A stretch of 9,965 nucleotides of DNA from Aphodousia sp048520025 (GTDB taxonomy: Bacteria; Pseudomonadota; Gammaproteobacteria; Burkholderiales; Burkholderiaceae_F), in contig DBFZTP010000141.1 in assembly GCA_048520025.1 (NCBI GenBank), forward strand, positions 1 through 9,965, in the 5' to 3' direction. The position numbers and the translations under genes are program-made. This document shows positions 1-6,165 of the stretch, one piece after another. The number at the start of each line of letters is the position of its first letter. Position 1 is the first letter of the stretch. The notes under the pieces are model-generated. The model had not been told where the DNA came from. It saw nothing but the letters and a program-made list of their open reading frames with translations, and ran no database searches.

Positions 1-2
1 TA

Positions 3-836
3 CCTATAGAGGGCTCAGAAAATATTTACCGTCTGTCTCAGACGTTTGATGCGGTAAGTCTCCTATTAGACACATCTGCTTCAGAGCATGAAATATGGAT
101 GCTCATTGCATTAATAAATAATCTGGAAATGGTTGATGATATTGCGCCTTGCGAACTTGAAACACTAAAAGTTGCTCGTGAATTATTAGATAATCCCACC
201 TCTCATGAAAAAGTCATCAATGAAACGGCTTTATATTTAACCGCTGCCATCGTTACAGTTAAAACTAAAAAACTAGCGGGACTATTTGATGGCGGGTCAT
301 CCGTTACGCTGCGATGGATTCACAACGAATTTGAGCGTCTCAGTCTTTATAAAACTCTGGTGAAACGTACCCGTCTCTATCCTCGCTATCACCGATACCT
401 CAAAATCATTCTTACTTTTTCAAACATTGAACCTAAAGAATTTTTAGAAGAACGTAAAATTTTTGCGATGATCGGAGCCCGAAGTAACGCTGAACACATG
501 GGGCGCATTGAAGAAATGGCACTTGTCGCTGGAATCCCCGTGGCGCACCGGGGAGAAGATATTTTCTTATCAGAATTTATCTCAGAAGAAAAACTTTTAG
601 AGCATTTTCTTTTATTAGTTCATGCTCATTTTCCATCCGTGACAATACGCCGTGCAGACATTGCTTACGCCGATCTTCAATGGAAACGAAGACACCTGAC
701 CATTCAAGACAAGATTGCCATTTGCCGAAGGATTGCATTCAGAGAAAATTTGATGAGCCCTCATTTTACGGATGCTGTTTTCAAGCAATTTAATTCACTG
801 CTACCGAGGAATAAAGCAGAGCTCGATAGTCACTAA
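3..836 (+). CDS. Array-family protein, subtype 2, 5'-truncated by window edge
   Basis: The reading frame is open from position 3 with no in-frame stop, so the gene begins before the window; the internal ATG at 99 is not its start. Aligned on the family motif (SASEHEIW, with E of EIW at 90-92), about 21 residues are missing and the real start should lie about 60 bases upstream. The 277 visible residues match the protein at 5270-6139 from end to end: the LSQTFD..SLLLD block, ELLDNP followed by a hydrophobic helix (LYLTAAIVTVKTKKLA), LYKTLVKRTRLYPRY, SEEKLLEHFL, LQWKRRHL, and a last helix ending FKQFNSLL. No signal peptide or membrane segment is visible in the part present. The function is unknown. 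It is separated from the other seven family members by a repeat-protein gene and a minus-strand operon. Confidence 0.88.
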   Translation, partial: PIEGSENIYRLSQTFDAVSLLLDTSASEHEIWMLIALINNLEMVDDIAPCELETLKVARELLDNPTSHEKVINETALYLTAAIVTVKTKKLAGLFDGGSSVTLRWIHNEFERLSLYKTLVKRTRLYPRYHRYLKIILTFSNIEPKEFLEERKIFAMIGARSNAEHMGRIEEMALVAGIPVAHRGEDIFLSEFISEEKLLEHFLLLVHAHFPSVTIRRADIAYADLQWKRRHLTIQDKIAICRRIAFRENLMSPHFTDAVFKQFNSLLPRNKAELDSH

Positions 837-923
837 TGCTCATTCGGGTTTGTAATAATTTATTCTGTCGATTCCTAGAGCGTAGACTGTACGATAAGGC
901 TAAATATTTAAGTGGAGGCCATT

Positions 924-1223
924 ATGATTTTGAAAGTTATTAACGGCAAAGTGGAACTTCGTAAAGATAACGGACTTCTTGTTCGAACGATTGCTTACAG
1001 AAATGCCGTTTCTGCCGATCTAAATGATGATGAGTCAATGATTGTTGTTACGCTTACCGACGGTAAGGTCGAATTGCGAAAAATCAATGGTTTATTAATT
1101 CGTATGATTTCTTATCGCAATGCCGTCAATGCTAAATTTTCAGGAAATGACATTGCTGTTGAACTTGCCAATGGGAAGATTGAATTGCGCCGTGAAAACG
1201 GCATTTTAATTCGAACAATTTAG
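924..1223 (+). CDS. Small three-repeat protein (GKVELR..NGLLIRTI repeats)
   Basis: This 99-residue protein consists almost wholly of three tandem repeats. The glycine of GKVELRK / GKVELRK / GKIELRR falls at residues 8, 47 and 84 (periods 39 and 37). Each is followed by NGLLVRTI, NGLLIRMI or NGILIRTI, and the first two copies continue with YRNAV.A. The third copy stops after RTI. Alternating hydrophobic and charged residues predict short beta-strands with NG turns, like WD40 or YVTN blades, but three units are too few for a closed propeller unless the protein oligomerises. I chose ATG 924 over GTG 912 because GTGGAGG (912-918) then acts as a Shine-Dalgarno site five bases upstream. There is no signal peptide. 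I have an impression of similar short repeat proteins in other Gram-negatives, without a known function. A strong hairpin follows the stop. Confidence 0.85.
   Translation: MILKVINGKVELRKDNGLLVRTIAYRNAVSADLNDDESMIVVTLTDGKVELRKINGLLIRMISYRNAVNAKFSGNDIAVELANGKIELRRENGILIRTI
927..1220 (+). repeat. Three in-frame protein-coding repeats (~111-117 bp units)
   Basis: Three units are encoded at roughly 927-1040, 1041-1154 and 1155-1220. They share the consensus GK[VI]ELR[KR]xNGxL[IV]R. Nucleotide identity is much lower than protein identity; the codons for GKVELR differ between copies (ggcaaagtggaacttcgt versus ggtaaggtcgaattgcga). The duplication is therefore old and kept by selection on the protein rather than recent slippage. 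Confidence 0.75.
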
Positions 1224-1236
1224 AGTTGGTCGCTAA

Positions 1237-1266
1237 GGAAAACACGGTTTTGAGGCCGTGTTTTCC
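1237..1266. terminator. Bidirectional hairpin terminator between convergent genes
   Basis: A perfect 11-bp inverted repeat, GGAAAACACGG (1237-1247) and CCGTGTTTTCC (1256-1266), has an 8-base loop. The GC core CACGG/CCGTG is followed by TTTT on both strands, because the outer stem is A/T-rich. It lies 13 bp after the stop of the plus-strand repeat gene and 22 bp after the stop of the minus-strand operon, which fits a shared intrinsic terminator. The U-tract is short on both sides, so efficiency is uncertain. Confidence 0.75.
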
Positions 1267-1288
1267 ATTTAAAACAGTGCAATATTGA

Positions 1289-1741
1289 CTACCCTTCGCT
1301 AACGGGGAGAGAGGTTCGAATACTTTTCCTCGATTCGATTACCTTCTTTGCTTCCATTGAGCCGCTCTCATATAACTTGTTCCACTGCCTAGCCCCTACT
1401 CGTCTGTCAGCCGCACGAATAATGTCAATAATTCCCCAATAATCCGTCATTGTCATTCGTTCCTCTCGCCCGGCATTCAAATATTTCGCCAAAGTTTCAG
1501 AAATTTCGCTAACGGCACTCCAAAAGCATTTTTCTCGTTCTTCGTAGGGCTGCTGTAAAGAAACTGGATAATTTTTCGGAAAATCGAAGATGATTTCTCC
1601 AGATAACGTAACAAAGTACCTTGGAACATATTCCTCACCGCAAAAACCATCATGACGATACACGACACAATGGATCTGCAAATCCAATTTCGGATCCAAA
1701 ATGTTGTAGATCCGTTTCTGTAATTTACTCCACTGCTTCAT
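1289..1741 (-). CDS. Conserved hypothetical protein, probably SF0329-like family
   Basis: This 150-residue protein is the last gene of the minus-strand operon. Landmarks are WSKLQKR (residues 4-10), PRYFVTL..EIIFDFPK (40-56) and DYWGIIDIIRAADRRVG (100-116). From memory these match a small conserved family (WSKLqk, PRYwiTL..EIIwDyP, DYWGl..IlraADRRiG) that databases call 'SF0329 family'; the family name is a recollection, not a search result. As far as I know its function is undetermined. The start at 1741 has GGAG (plus-strand 1749-1752) seven bases upstream. It overlaps the upstream gene by 17 bp, so translation is probably coupled. There is no signal peptide or membrane helix. W74, W102 and W120 and the DRR motif are candidate structural or functional residues. 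Confidence 0.85.
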   Translation of the reverse strand: MKQWSKLQKRIYNILDPKLDLQIHCVVYRHDGFCGEEYVPRYFVTLSGEIIFDFPKNYPVSLQQPYEEREKCFWSAVSEISETLAKYLNAGREERMTMTDYWGIIDIIRAADRRVGARQWNKLYESGSMEAKKVIESRKSIRTSLPVSEG

Positions 1742-2522
1742 ACTCTAACTCCGAAACATAATCCGCCACCACTTTATGAATATCGCCATGCGGCTTAGGA
1801 TTGTCAGAAAACGAAAACTTAAGTGTCATCGTCCCCTTATCAAGCTCAACTTGAAGGAAATGCACCATCGGTGCCAATCGATGACGATAAATGGACGACT
1901 CCTTAAAGTCCTTGTCTAATAAGCTCAAGATTCTCTCAATAACTTTCATTTGATTGAGTCGTTTTGCTGACGCCGGCCCCGGCACGGCAGAGGCACGAAC
2001 ATGAACATTCATGTGAGTTTCATCGACTTTCGTAATATCAATTTCTTTGCACTTAGCCACTTTCGTCAAATATTTGCCAATGGTTGAATAGAGGTAAAGT
2101 CCCTGATAAAAAACGAGTATCTCGGCTTTCTTTTGTTGATCACAATCTTCTGTAACAACGTAAGAGGTAAAGAAAATTTCATGCAAACAACTTCCTCCGT
2201 CCAAAATGTCTGATACAAAGGAGTAATCATTGGACTTTTTAATCCAAAGCGTATCGTCAGAAATCACACAATCCTCTGCCTTAAAACCCTTTTTGCTTGC
2301 GTCTAAATAATATGACAACAAAGTCTCATTCATTGTCTTAATCGAGGATTTTTTGGGAAGTTGTGTGAGGTCAAACGCTGTATCAATGCTACGGTAACAA
2401 CTCGATGTTCTATGGGGATCACCATCACATTTCTCTTGACGACGTTCTTTCTTGATCACGTCAAAGATCCAATGGCGACGCCAATTGCAGCGCGGACGTT
2501 TCGAATGATTGCGACCGATCAT
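1725..2522 (-). CDS. Hypothetical protein with basic, Cys-containing N-terminus
   Basis: This is a 265-residue protein that I do not recognise. The first ~45 residues are rich in R, K, H, W and C (for example SKRPRCNWRRHW and KKERRQEKC). A more ordinary mixed alpha/beta region follows from about residue 64 (MNETLLSYYLDASKKG). It contains several beta-like stretches (DDTLWIKK, EILVFYQGLYLYS, MNVHVRAS, MTLKFSFSDNP) and ends in acidic ELEYEAVE. The start at 2522 is well supported: AAGGGGAG (plus-strand 2528-2535) lies five bases upstream and the ATGA overlap with the preceding stop is classic translational coupling. A later start at M64 would leave a 180-bp hole. No signal peptide is visible; the basic N-terminus lacks the hydrophobic core one would need. 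Its stop overlaps the start of the 1741-1289 gene. Confidence 0.8.
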   Translation of the reverse strand: MIGRNHSKRPRCNWRRHWIFDVIKKERRQEKCDGDPHRTSSCYRSIDTAFDLTQLPKKSSIKTMNETLLSYYLDASKKGFKAEDCVISDDTLWIKKSNDYSFVSDILDGGSCLHEIFFTSYVVTEDCDQQKKAEILVFYQGLYLYSTIGKYLTKVAKCKEIDITKVDETHMNVHVRASAVPGPASAKRLNQMKVIERILSLLDKDFKESSIYRHRLAPMVHFLQVELDKGTMTLKFSFSDNPKPHGDIHKVVADYVSELEYEAVE

Positions 2523-3166
2523 GATAACTCCCCTTTCTTTGATTTAGAGCGACCAACAAAACAGGCCGAAATTTCCTTGATTCGTTTCAACCAAATCTTC
2601 TCTGTCTTTCCTTCGTCAACGGAATACACCGGTATTTCGGTTAACTTACTCTCCGCTGGACAATCCTTTTCTTGAATTTGCCCCATGACGCTCATCATCG
2701 AGCGGTTGTACATAGCACATTTCCAAGCCTCTTCCGGTTGATCGTCGGTTGTCAGAATGTACATGGCGATCGGCTGATTATCGTCAATTTGATAGAGTCG
2801 CCCTTCGCACCAGTAGACACGATGGGCAGGAATTATCTTCATCGCTTCAATCTCGCCCGTCACGACGCCCACAATGCGATAGTACTTATCGCTTTGAATC
2901 AAGTAGCGTCCCTTGGGGGCTAAACTCCAATCGGACTCATAAAGCGGGTTTGCTTCAAAGGGGCAGTATTGATGAAGCTTCTCGCAAAGCACTTTGTATC
3001 GGTGTGCTTCTCTTTTATCCAAATAGTCGTATCGAGCACAAAAGCGATCTCGCTTATCAATGCGACTAAAGTCTTTTGATTGACGGCGCCAGTCATACAT
3101 GAGATCAAAAGCTTCTGCTGCCATTGCTTGACTGTAGTAAGTTTTAATGCGGTTCTTAGCCTTCAT
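2519..3166 (-). CDS. Hypothetical protein, first gene of minus-strand operon
   Basis: This is a 215-residue protein with no recognised family. The N-terminal ~70 residues look helical and strongly charged, with many aromatic residues (AAEAFDLMYDWRRQSKDF, then RYDYLDKREAHRYKVL). The middle (about residues 85-145) looks beta-rich: GRYLIQSDKYYRIVGVVTG, AHRVYWCEGRLYQID, IAMYILTTDD. The tail is basic (KRIKEI..GRSKSKKG). The start at 3166 has AGGA (plus-strand 3174-3177) seven bases upstream. It leads an operon of three overlapping genes and diverges from the paralogue array across a 158-bp region with two palindromes. There is no signal peptide or transmembrane segment. The function is unknown. 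Confidence 0.82.
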   Translation of the reverse strand: MKAKNRIKTYYSQAMAAEAFDLMYDWRRQSKDFSRIDKRDRFCARYDYLDKREAHRYKVLCEKLHQYCPFEANPLYESDWSLAPKGRYLIQSDKYYRIVGVVTGEIEAMKIIPAHRVYWCEGRLYQIDDNQPIAMYILTTDDQPEEAWKCAMYNRSMMSVMGQIQEKDCPAESKLTEIPVYSVDEGKTEKIWLKRIKEISACFVGRSKSKKGELS

Positions 3167-3210
3167 TTCCGATTCCTATCCAATTTCTTCAGGTGAATTA
3201 TTTCGCCTAT

Positions 3211-3229
3211 TGCGTCATTTTTTGACGCA
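3211..3229. promoter_or_regulatory. Operator-like palindrome 1 (TGCGTCA-N5-TGACGCA)
   Basis: Perfect 7-bp arms, TGCGTCA and TGACGCA, surround TTTTT in the divergent intergenic region, 45 bp upstream of the minus-strand operon start. The core CGTCA-N5-TGACG (3213-3227) recurs at 3270-3284. The right arm contains TTGACG (3222-3227), a 5/6 match to a -35 element for the plus-strand array, with only a weak candidate -10 (TATCTC at 3245-3250) at 17-bp spacing. A dimeric regulator bound here could control either direction. A short RNA hairpin is an alternative reading. Confidence 0.6.
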
Positions 3230-3268
3230 TTGAAATTACAGCGATATCTCGTACTTTTGTCATCTCTC

Positions 3269-3285
3269 ACGTCAGAAAATGACGT
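3269..3285. promoter_or_regulatory. Operator-like palindrome 2 (ACGTCA-N5-TGACGT)
   Basis: Arms ACGTCA and TGACGT surround GAAAA. The core CGTCA-N5-TGACG is identical in arms and spacer length to the copy centred 57 bp to the left, although the spacer sequence is different. Conservation of the arms but not the spacer is what a dimeric DNA-binding protein would leave. It lies 39 bp upstream of the first array start codon, a position suited to repression of the array. Confidence 0.6.
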
Positions 3286-3324
3286 CACCATTCCTAAGAT
3301 CATTATCGAACTACGGAGATGATC

Positions 3325-4218
3325 ATGTCGGAGATTGCAGACTTTTCAAAACTTACAATCGATGTTCTGCGATTGATTGAACGCTTTACTTATTTAACGA
3401 AATCCAATCGCTTCAACTTGCCTAATCTCATCAATCTCATTGAATTGATGAACAAGTACGGCGCCAGTAATCGAGAGATTTGGATGGCGCTAGCCATTGA
3501 TTCGGAACTTAAAACGCAAGCAGACTCTCGCTGGAAAGAGGTCCAAGACCATTTCCAACAAGGCAATGTTGATTTCATCAATGCAAGGCGTCTCCTTAAA
3601 GACCCTCATAACATCAAAGAAAATGACCTAATCAGTGACAGTTCATTAATGTCCTTTGGTGCACTGGTGACAGCTCGCACTCAATATCTTTTCAATCATC
3701 CTTCAGCTCATGGTTGGAAAAACGAATCTGAGCGTCAGATTAATGCTCCTATTTTGAGTGATCTTTACTCAACTTACAGCCCCTGGATGAAAAAGACGCC
3801 ATTTTGGAACGACTTTGACCAATGTTATCGAAGCTTAAATCTAGACAAGTATGAGCCTCATCAAAGCCCTCGTCCCAAAAAGGTTTTTCACGCATTTTTT
3901 GATGATTTGTGGGGACGACTGGCACGCCACTATTGGGAGGAAGCCCGTCTTTTAGGTTTAGAACTCAATGATTCAAGGCGGCATGAATTTTACGTCTCGG
4001 CTCGTTTCGGAGAAGAAGACTTCTTAGACGCATGGGTTCTCAAAGTTTCTCAAGAAGTGCACTCTGAGTTTCATGAAATTCATATTCTTGAACCCGAATG
4101 GAAGTGGCAGTATGACCGACCGAATTTTTACAAAATCTACGATCTCGTCAACCGCCTCCACAACCGTTACGAAGTCGTCCAAAAAGCTAAAGGGACCGAA
4201 CCGACAGTACATCAATAA
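3325..4218 (+). CDS. Array-family protein, member 1 of the run
   Basis: This 297-residue protein has no recognised named family. Landmarks are a helical N-terminus (FSKLT..VLRLIERF), GASNREIW with EIW at 51-53, and LLKDP at 90-94 followed by a hydrophobic helix (SSLMSFGALVTARTQYLF). SPWMKKTPFW begins at 152, a C-terminal domain has GEED at 229-232, and WKWQYDRPNF occurs at 259-268. I preferred ATG 3325 to ATG 3319 because CGGAG (3314-3318) abuts 3319 but is six bases from 3325, and MSEIADFSKLT then aligns with its relatives. It is the first gene after the palindrome-containing region and should be closest to the promoter. It has no signal peptide; the hydrophobic helix is too short and too mixed to be a convincing membrane span. 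The function is unknown. Confidence 0.88.
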   Translation: MSEIADFSKLTIDVLRLIERFTYLTKSNRFNLPNLINLIELMNKYGASNREIWMALAIDSELKTQADSRWKEVQDHFQQGNVDFINARRLLKDPHNIKENDLISDSSLMSFGALVTARTQYLFNHPSAHGWKNESERQINAPILSDLYSTYSPWMKKTPFWNDFDQCYRSLNLDKYEPHQSPRPKKVFHAFFDDLWGRLARHYWEEARLLGLELNDSRRHEFYVSARFGEEDFLDAWVLKVSQEVHSEFHEIHILEPEWKWQYDRPNFYKIYDLVNRLHNRYEVVQKAKGTEPTVHQ

Positions 4219-4263
4219 TTGATAGATAAGGCGTTATATTTCATGCATCCAAAGGATATCATC

Positions 4264-5217
4264 ATGACGCAATGCACTGAATTTTCGAAGCTTTCAAAAG
4301 ACAATCAAAGTCTTGTTTTAACTTTAACATCTTTAACGAAGCCCTCCAAAAGTAATTTATCTGAGCTTTTTGAGATCATCAACTTCATGAATCAACACGG
4401 TGCTTCAGACAAAGAGATTTGGTTGGCACTGATTATTCACTCGAACTTGATCGACAAAACTGACTTTCGATGGTATGCGGTAAAACATTATGTAAATCCC
4501 CACGATTGTGATCTTGACCATATCCGCCGGTTATTAAGTTCTATGAGTTCTGCCATGAAAGATCAAAAGATTTCATCCAGTGCTCTCTTTGTCTTTGGTT
4601 CGCTTGTGGTGCTGCGTATGCAGTATTTATTGGATCATCCTCCAGTTATTAATCGTGACGTCTTGAAAGATTTTCGCCAAACGAATCATCGTTTGTGGAA
4701 ACAACTCTATGAAAAGTATGCGCCAATGATGAAAAGGACGCCCTTATGGACGGAATTTGAACTCTTGTTTTGCCGTGTTCTCAAAACTCCACAGGACGAA
4801 GCAAACGAATCCCGTCAAAACGATCCGATCTTATATTTGGTTGACTTGAATTCTGCTCATCCCGAAGCGCCGGAAAGCTTACCCGATTTAAAAAAGTTAA
4901 TGAATGAGGCATGGCGACTCGGTTTATTGACAGCAGAATTTGTTCACGATCGATTTGTTGTCACGGCTCTCAATGGTGAAGAAGAACTTCTTTCTCGTTG
5001 GATAAACAAAGTCACGCAAAACCCGGAAACCGCCAATCGACGATTTTTATTTTTCGATCATTCGAAGTCCGGGCGATGGATCCCCTGGCGATATAAAGAA
5101 TTGGACTTTAATTCCGTTGAGTTCATCCAAGATCGAATTCAAGCCCGATGCAACGTCATGGCCTACAAAGATGAAGATATTCAAAACTGTCATTTAATGG
5201 TTCAAGTTAAGTACTAA
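4264..5217 (+). CDS. Array-family protein, member 2 of the run
   Basis: This 317-residue paralogue is closest in layout to the preceding gene (TEFSKLS versus ADFSKLT; GASDKEIWLAL versus GASNREIWMAL). EIW is at 51-53, the APMMKRTPLW block starts at about 153, GEEE is at 238-241, and W272 and W275 with Y277 correspond to the C-terminal W.W.Y motif. The R..NF part is replaced by KELDF, so this motif is partly degenerate. The frame stays open upstream to a TTG at 4219, but ATG 4264 has AAGGA (4252-4256) seven bases before it and puts EIW at the family position, so I used it. It starts 45 bp after the previous stop. No secretion signal is visible. The function is unknown. Confidence 0.88.
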   Translation: MTQCTEFSKLSKDNQSLVLTLTSLTKPSKSNLSELFEIINFMNQHGASDKEIWLALIIHSNLIDKTDFRWYAVKHYVNPHDCDLDHIRRLLSSMSSAMKDQKISSSALFVFGSLVVLRMQYLLDHPPVINRDVLKDFRQTNHRLWKQLYEKYAPMMKRTPLWTEFELLFCRVLKTPQDEANESRQNDPILYLVDLNSAHPEAPESLPDLKKLMNEAWRLGLLTAEFVHDRFVVTALNGEEELLSRWINKVTQNPETANRRFLFFDHSKSGRWIPWRYKELDFNSVEFIQDRIQARCNVMAYKDEDIQNCHLMVQVKY

Positions 5218-5225
5218 TCTTCGCG

Positions 5226-5248
5226 GAGGGAGTTTTAAAAGCTCCCTC
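5226..5248. other. Intercistronic hairpin, possible attenuator or processing site
   Basis: GAGGGAG (5226-5232) and CTCCCTC (5242-5248) form a perfect 7-bp stem around TTTTAAAAG. It lies in the largest gap of the array, 8 bp after one stop and 21 bp before the next start. No T-run follows on the plus strand, so it is not a standard terminator. It could stabilise or split the transcript, or be incidental. Confidence 0.45.
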
Positions 5249-5269
5249 ATCAACCCCAAGAGATCCCTC

Positions 5270-6139
5270 ATGCAACACAGTAGATTTTTAACGACCTTAA
5301 CGCCTGAAACTTTAAATCTCATTCATCAACTCCCGATTGTTGATGCCAACGACATTGGAAAACTATCCGAAACATTCGATCTCGTGAGTTTGATGTTGGA
5401 TACCGGCGCAACGGAACACGAAATCTGGCAAAGCATTGCCTTAGTCAATGAAATCTGTGAATTGCCAAACCTCGAGGTTTCAGAGGCGCTGGACTTTATG
5501 TGCGCTCAAAAGCTTCTTCAGTCACCCAAAAGTCACACAATCGAAGATAAAGAGAGTGTTCTTTTCGTTGTTGCCGCTGTAGCTACGACTCGTGCCAAGA
5601 AGTTTTGCGAAGAACTGCAAAGGGGCGGTCATGCTCTATCAAGTCTCTATAACGAAGAGTTCGAACATTTATCGCTCTATGCTCCAATTGTAGAAAAGAC
5701 ACGTTTGTTTGATAGGTACTTAGCTTACCTACGCAACGCATTGCCTTTTTGCACGTTAGAACCCACACTTTTTCAAAAATACCGTCAAATCTATGTCGCC
5801 GAGATCAAAGACAACGAATGTGATGACTTGGCCAAGATTGTTCGCATTGCTGATGCGGCTGCCATTGAGATTGCTTTTGACGGTCAAAAAGTCTATTTCA
5901 CAGAGCTTATTCGAGATGAAGAGATTCTTGAACGCCTCATGACGCAACTTCAGTCACATTTCCCTGACGTACACATTTCACGTTCGAAACACCAATACAT
6001 CGACTTTCATTGGACTCGAAAGCACTTTAACCGCTACTTTAAGGGGCCCATTTTCCTTTGTGATGCTATCCGCAACGGCTTAAAAATCGGTTGCCCGCTT
6101 GATGTAGTTGCGCTTCACTTTAAAAATCTTTTGCACTAA
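5270..6139 (+). CDS. Array-family protein, subtype 2
   Basis: This 289-residue protein shares the family N-terminus (GATEHEIW, EIW at 51-53; KLLQSP then SVLFVVAAVATTRAKKF). Its middle and C-terminus are of a different type, shared with the truncated gene at 3-836. EFEHLSLYAPIVEKTRLFDRY replaces the usual YAPW.K block, and the C-terminal landmarks are RDEE at 215-218 and HWTRKHFN with W248. An extra terminal helix (CDAIRNGLKIG, ending HFKNLL) matches CRRIAFRENLM and FKQFNSLL in the other gene. The ATG at 5270 has only a modest AAGAGA site (5258-5263), yet the start agrees with the family alignment. There is no signal peptide or membrane helix. The function is unknown. Confidence 0.88.
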   Translation: MQHSRFLTTLTPETLNLIHQLPIVDANDIGKLSETFDLVSLMLDTGATEHEIWQSIALVNEICELPNLEVSEALDFMCAQKLLQSPKSHTIEDKESVLFVVAAVATTRAKKFCEELQRGGHALSSLYNEEFEHLSLYAPIVEKTRLFDRYLAYLRNALPFCTLEPTLFQKYRQIYVAEIKDNECDDLAKIVRIADAAAIEIAFDGQKVYFTELIRDEEILERLMTQLQSHFPDVHISRSKHQYIDFHWTRKHFNRYFKGPIFLCDAIRNGLKIGCPLDVVALHFKNLLH

Positions 6140-6165
6140 CCCATTCGTCAATACCGAGAACCGAC

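Noticed and set aside
99..101. ATG as the start of the first gene
   Set aside because: The frame is open upstream to the window edge and the upstream residues align with the N-terminal half of the protein at 5270-6139; this ATG lies just after the EIW motif.
883..910. Weak promoter-like TAGACT with TATTTA before the repeat-protein gene
   Set aside because: Only 4/6 and 3/6 matches at 16-bp spacing; not strong enough to call, although some promoter may exist in this 87-bp gap.
912..914. GTG start for the repeat protein
   Set aside because: GTGGAGG is better read as the Shine-Dalgarno site for ATG 924, which begins directly at the first repeat.
924..1223. CRISPR-like direct repeats
   Set aside because: The repetition is at protein level inside a continuous reading frame, with diverged nucleotide sequence and no spacer structure.
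1313..1322. GGTTCGAATA resembling a tRNA T-loop
   Set aside because: No matching acceptor, D or anticodon arms are found around it, and it lies within the coding end of the minus-strand gene.
2361..2675. Plus-strand open frame antisense to the minus-strand operon
   Set aside because: It straddles two well-supported overlapping minus-strand genes, has no good ribosome site, and shows no family features.
4219..4221. TTG start for the second array gene
   Set aside because: It directly abuts the previous stop, has no ribosome site, and adds 15 residues absent from relatives; ATG 4264 has AAGGA and aligns with the family.
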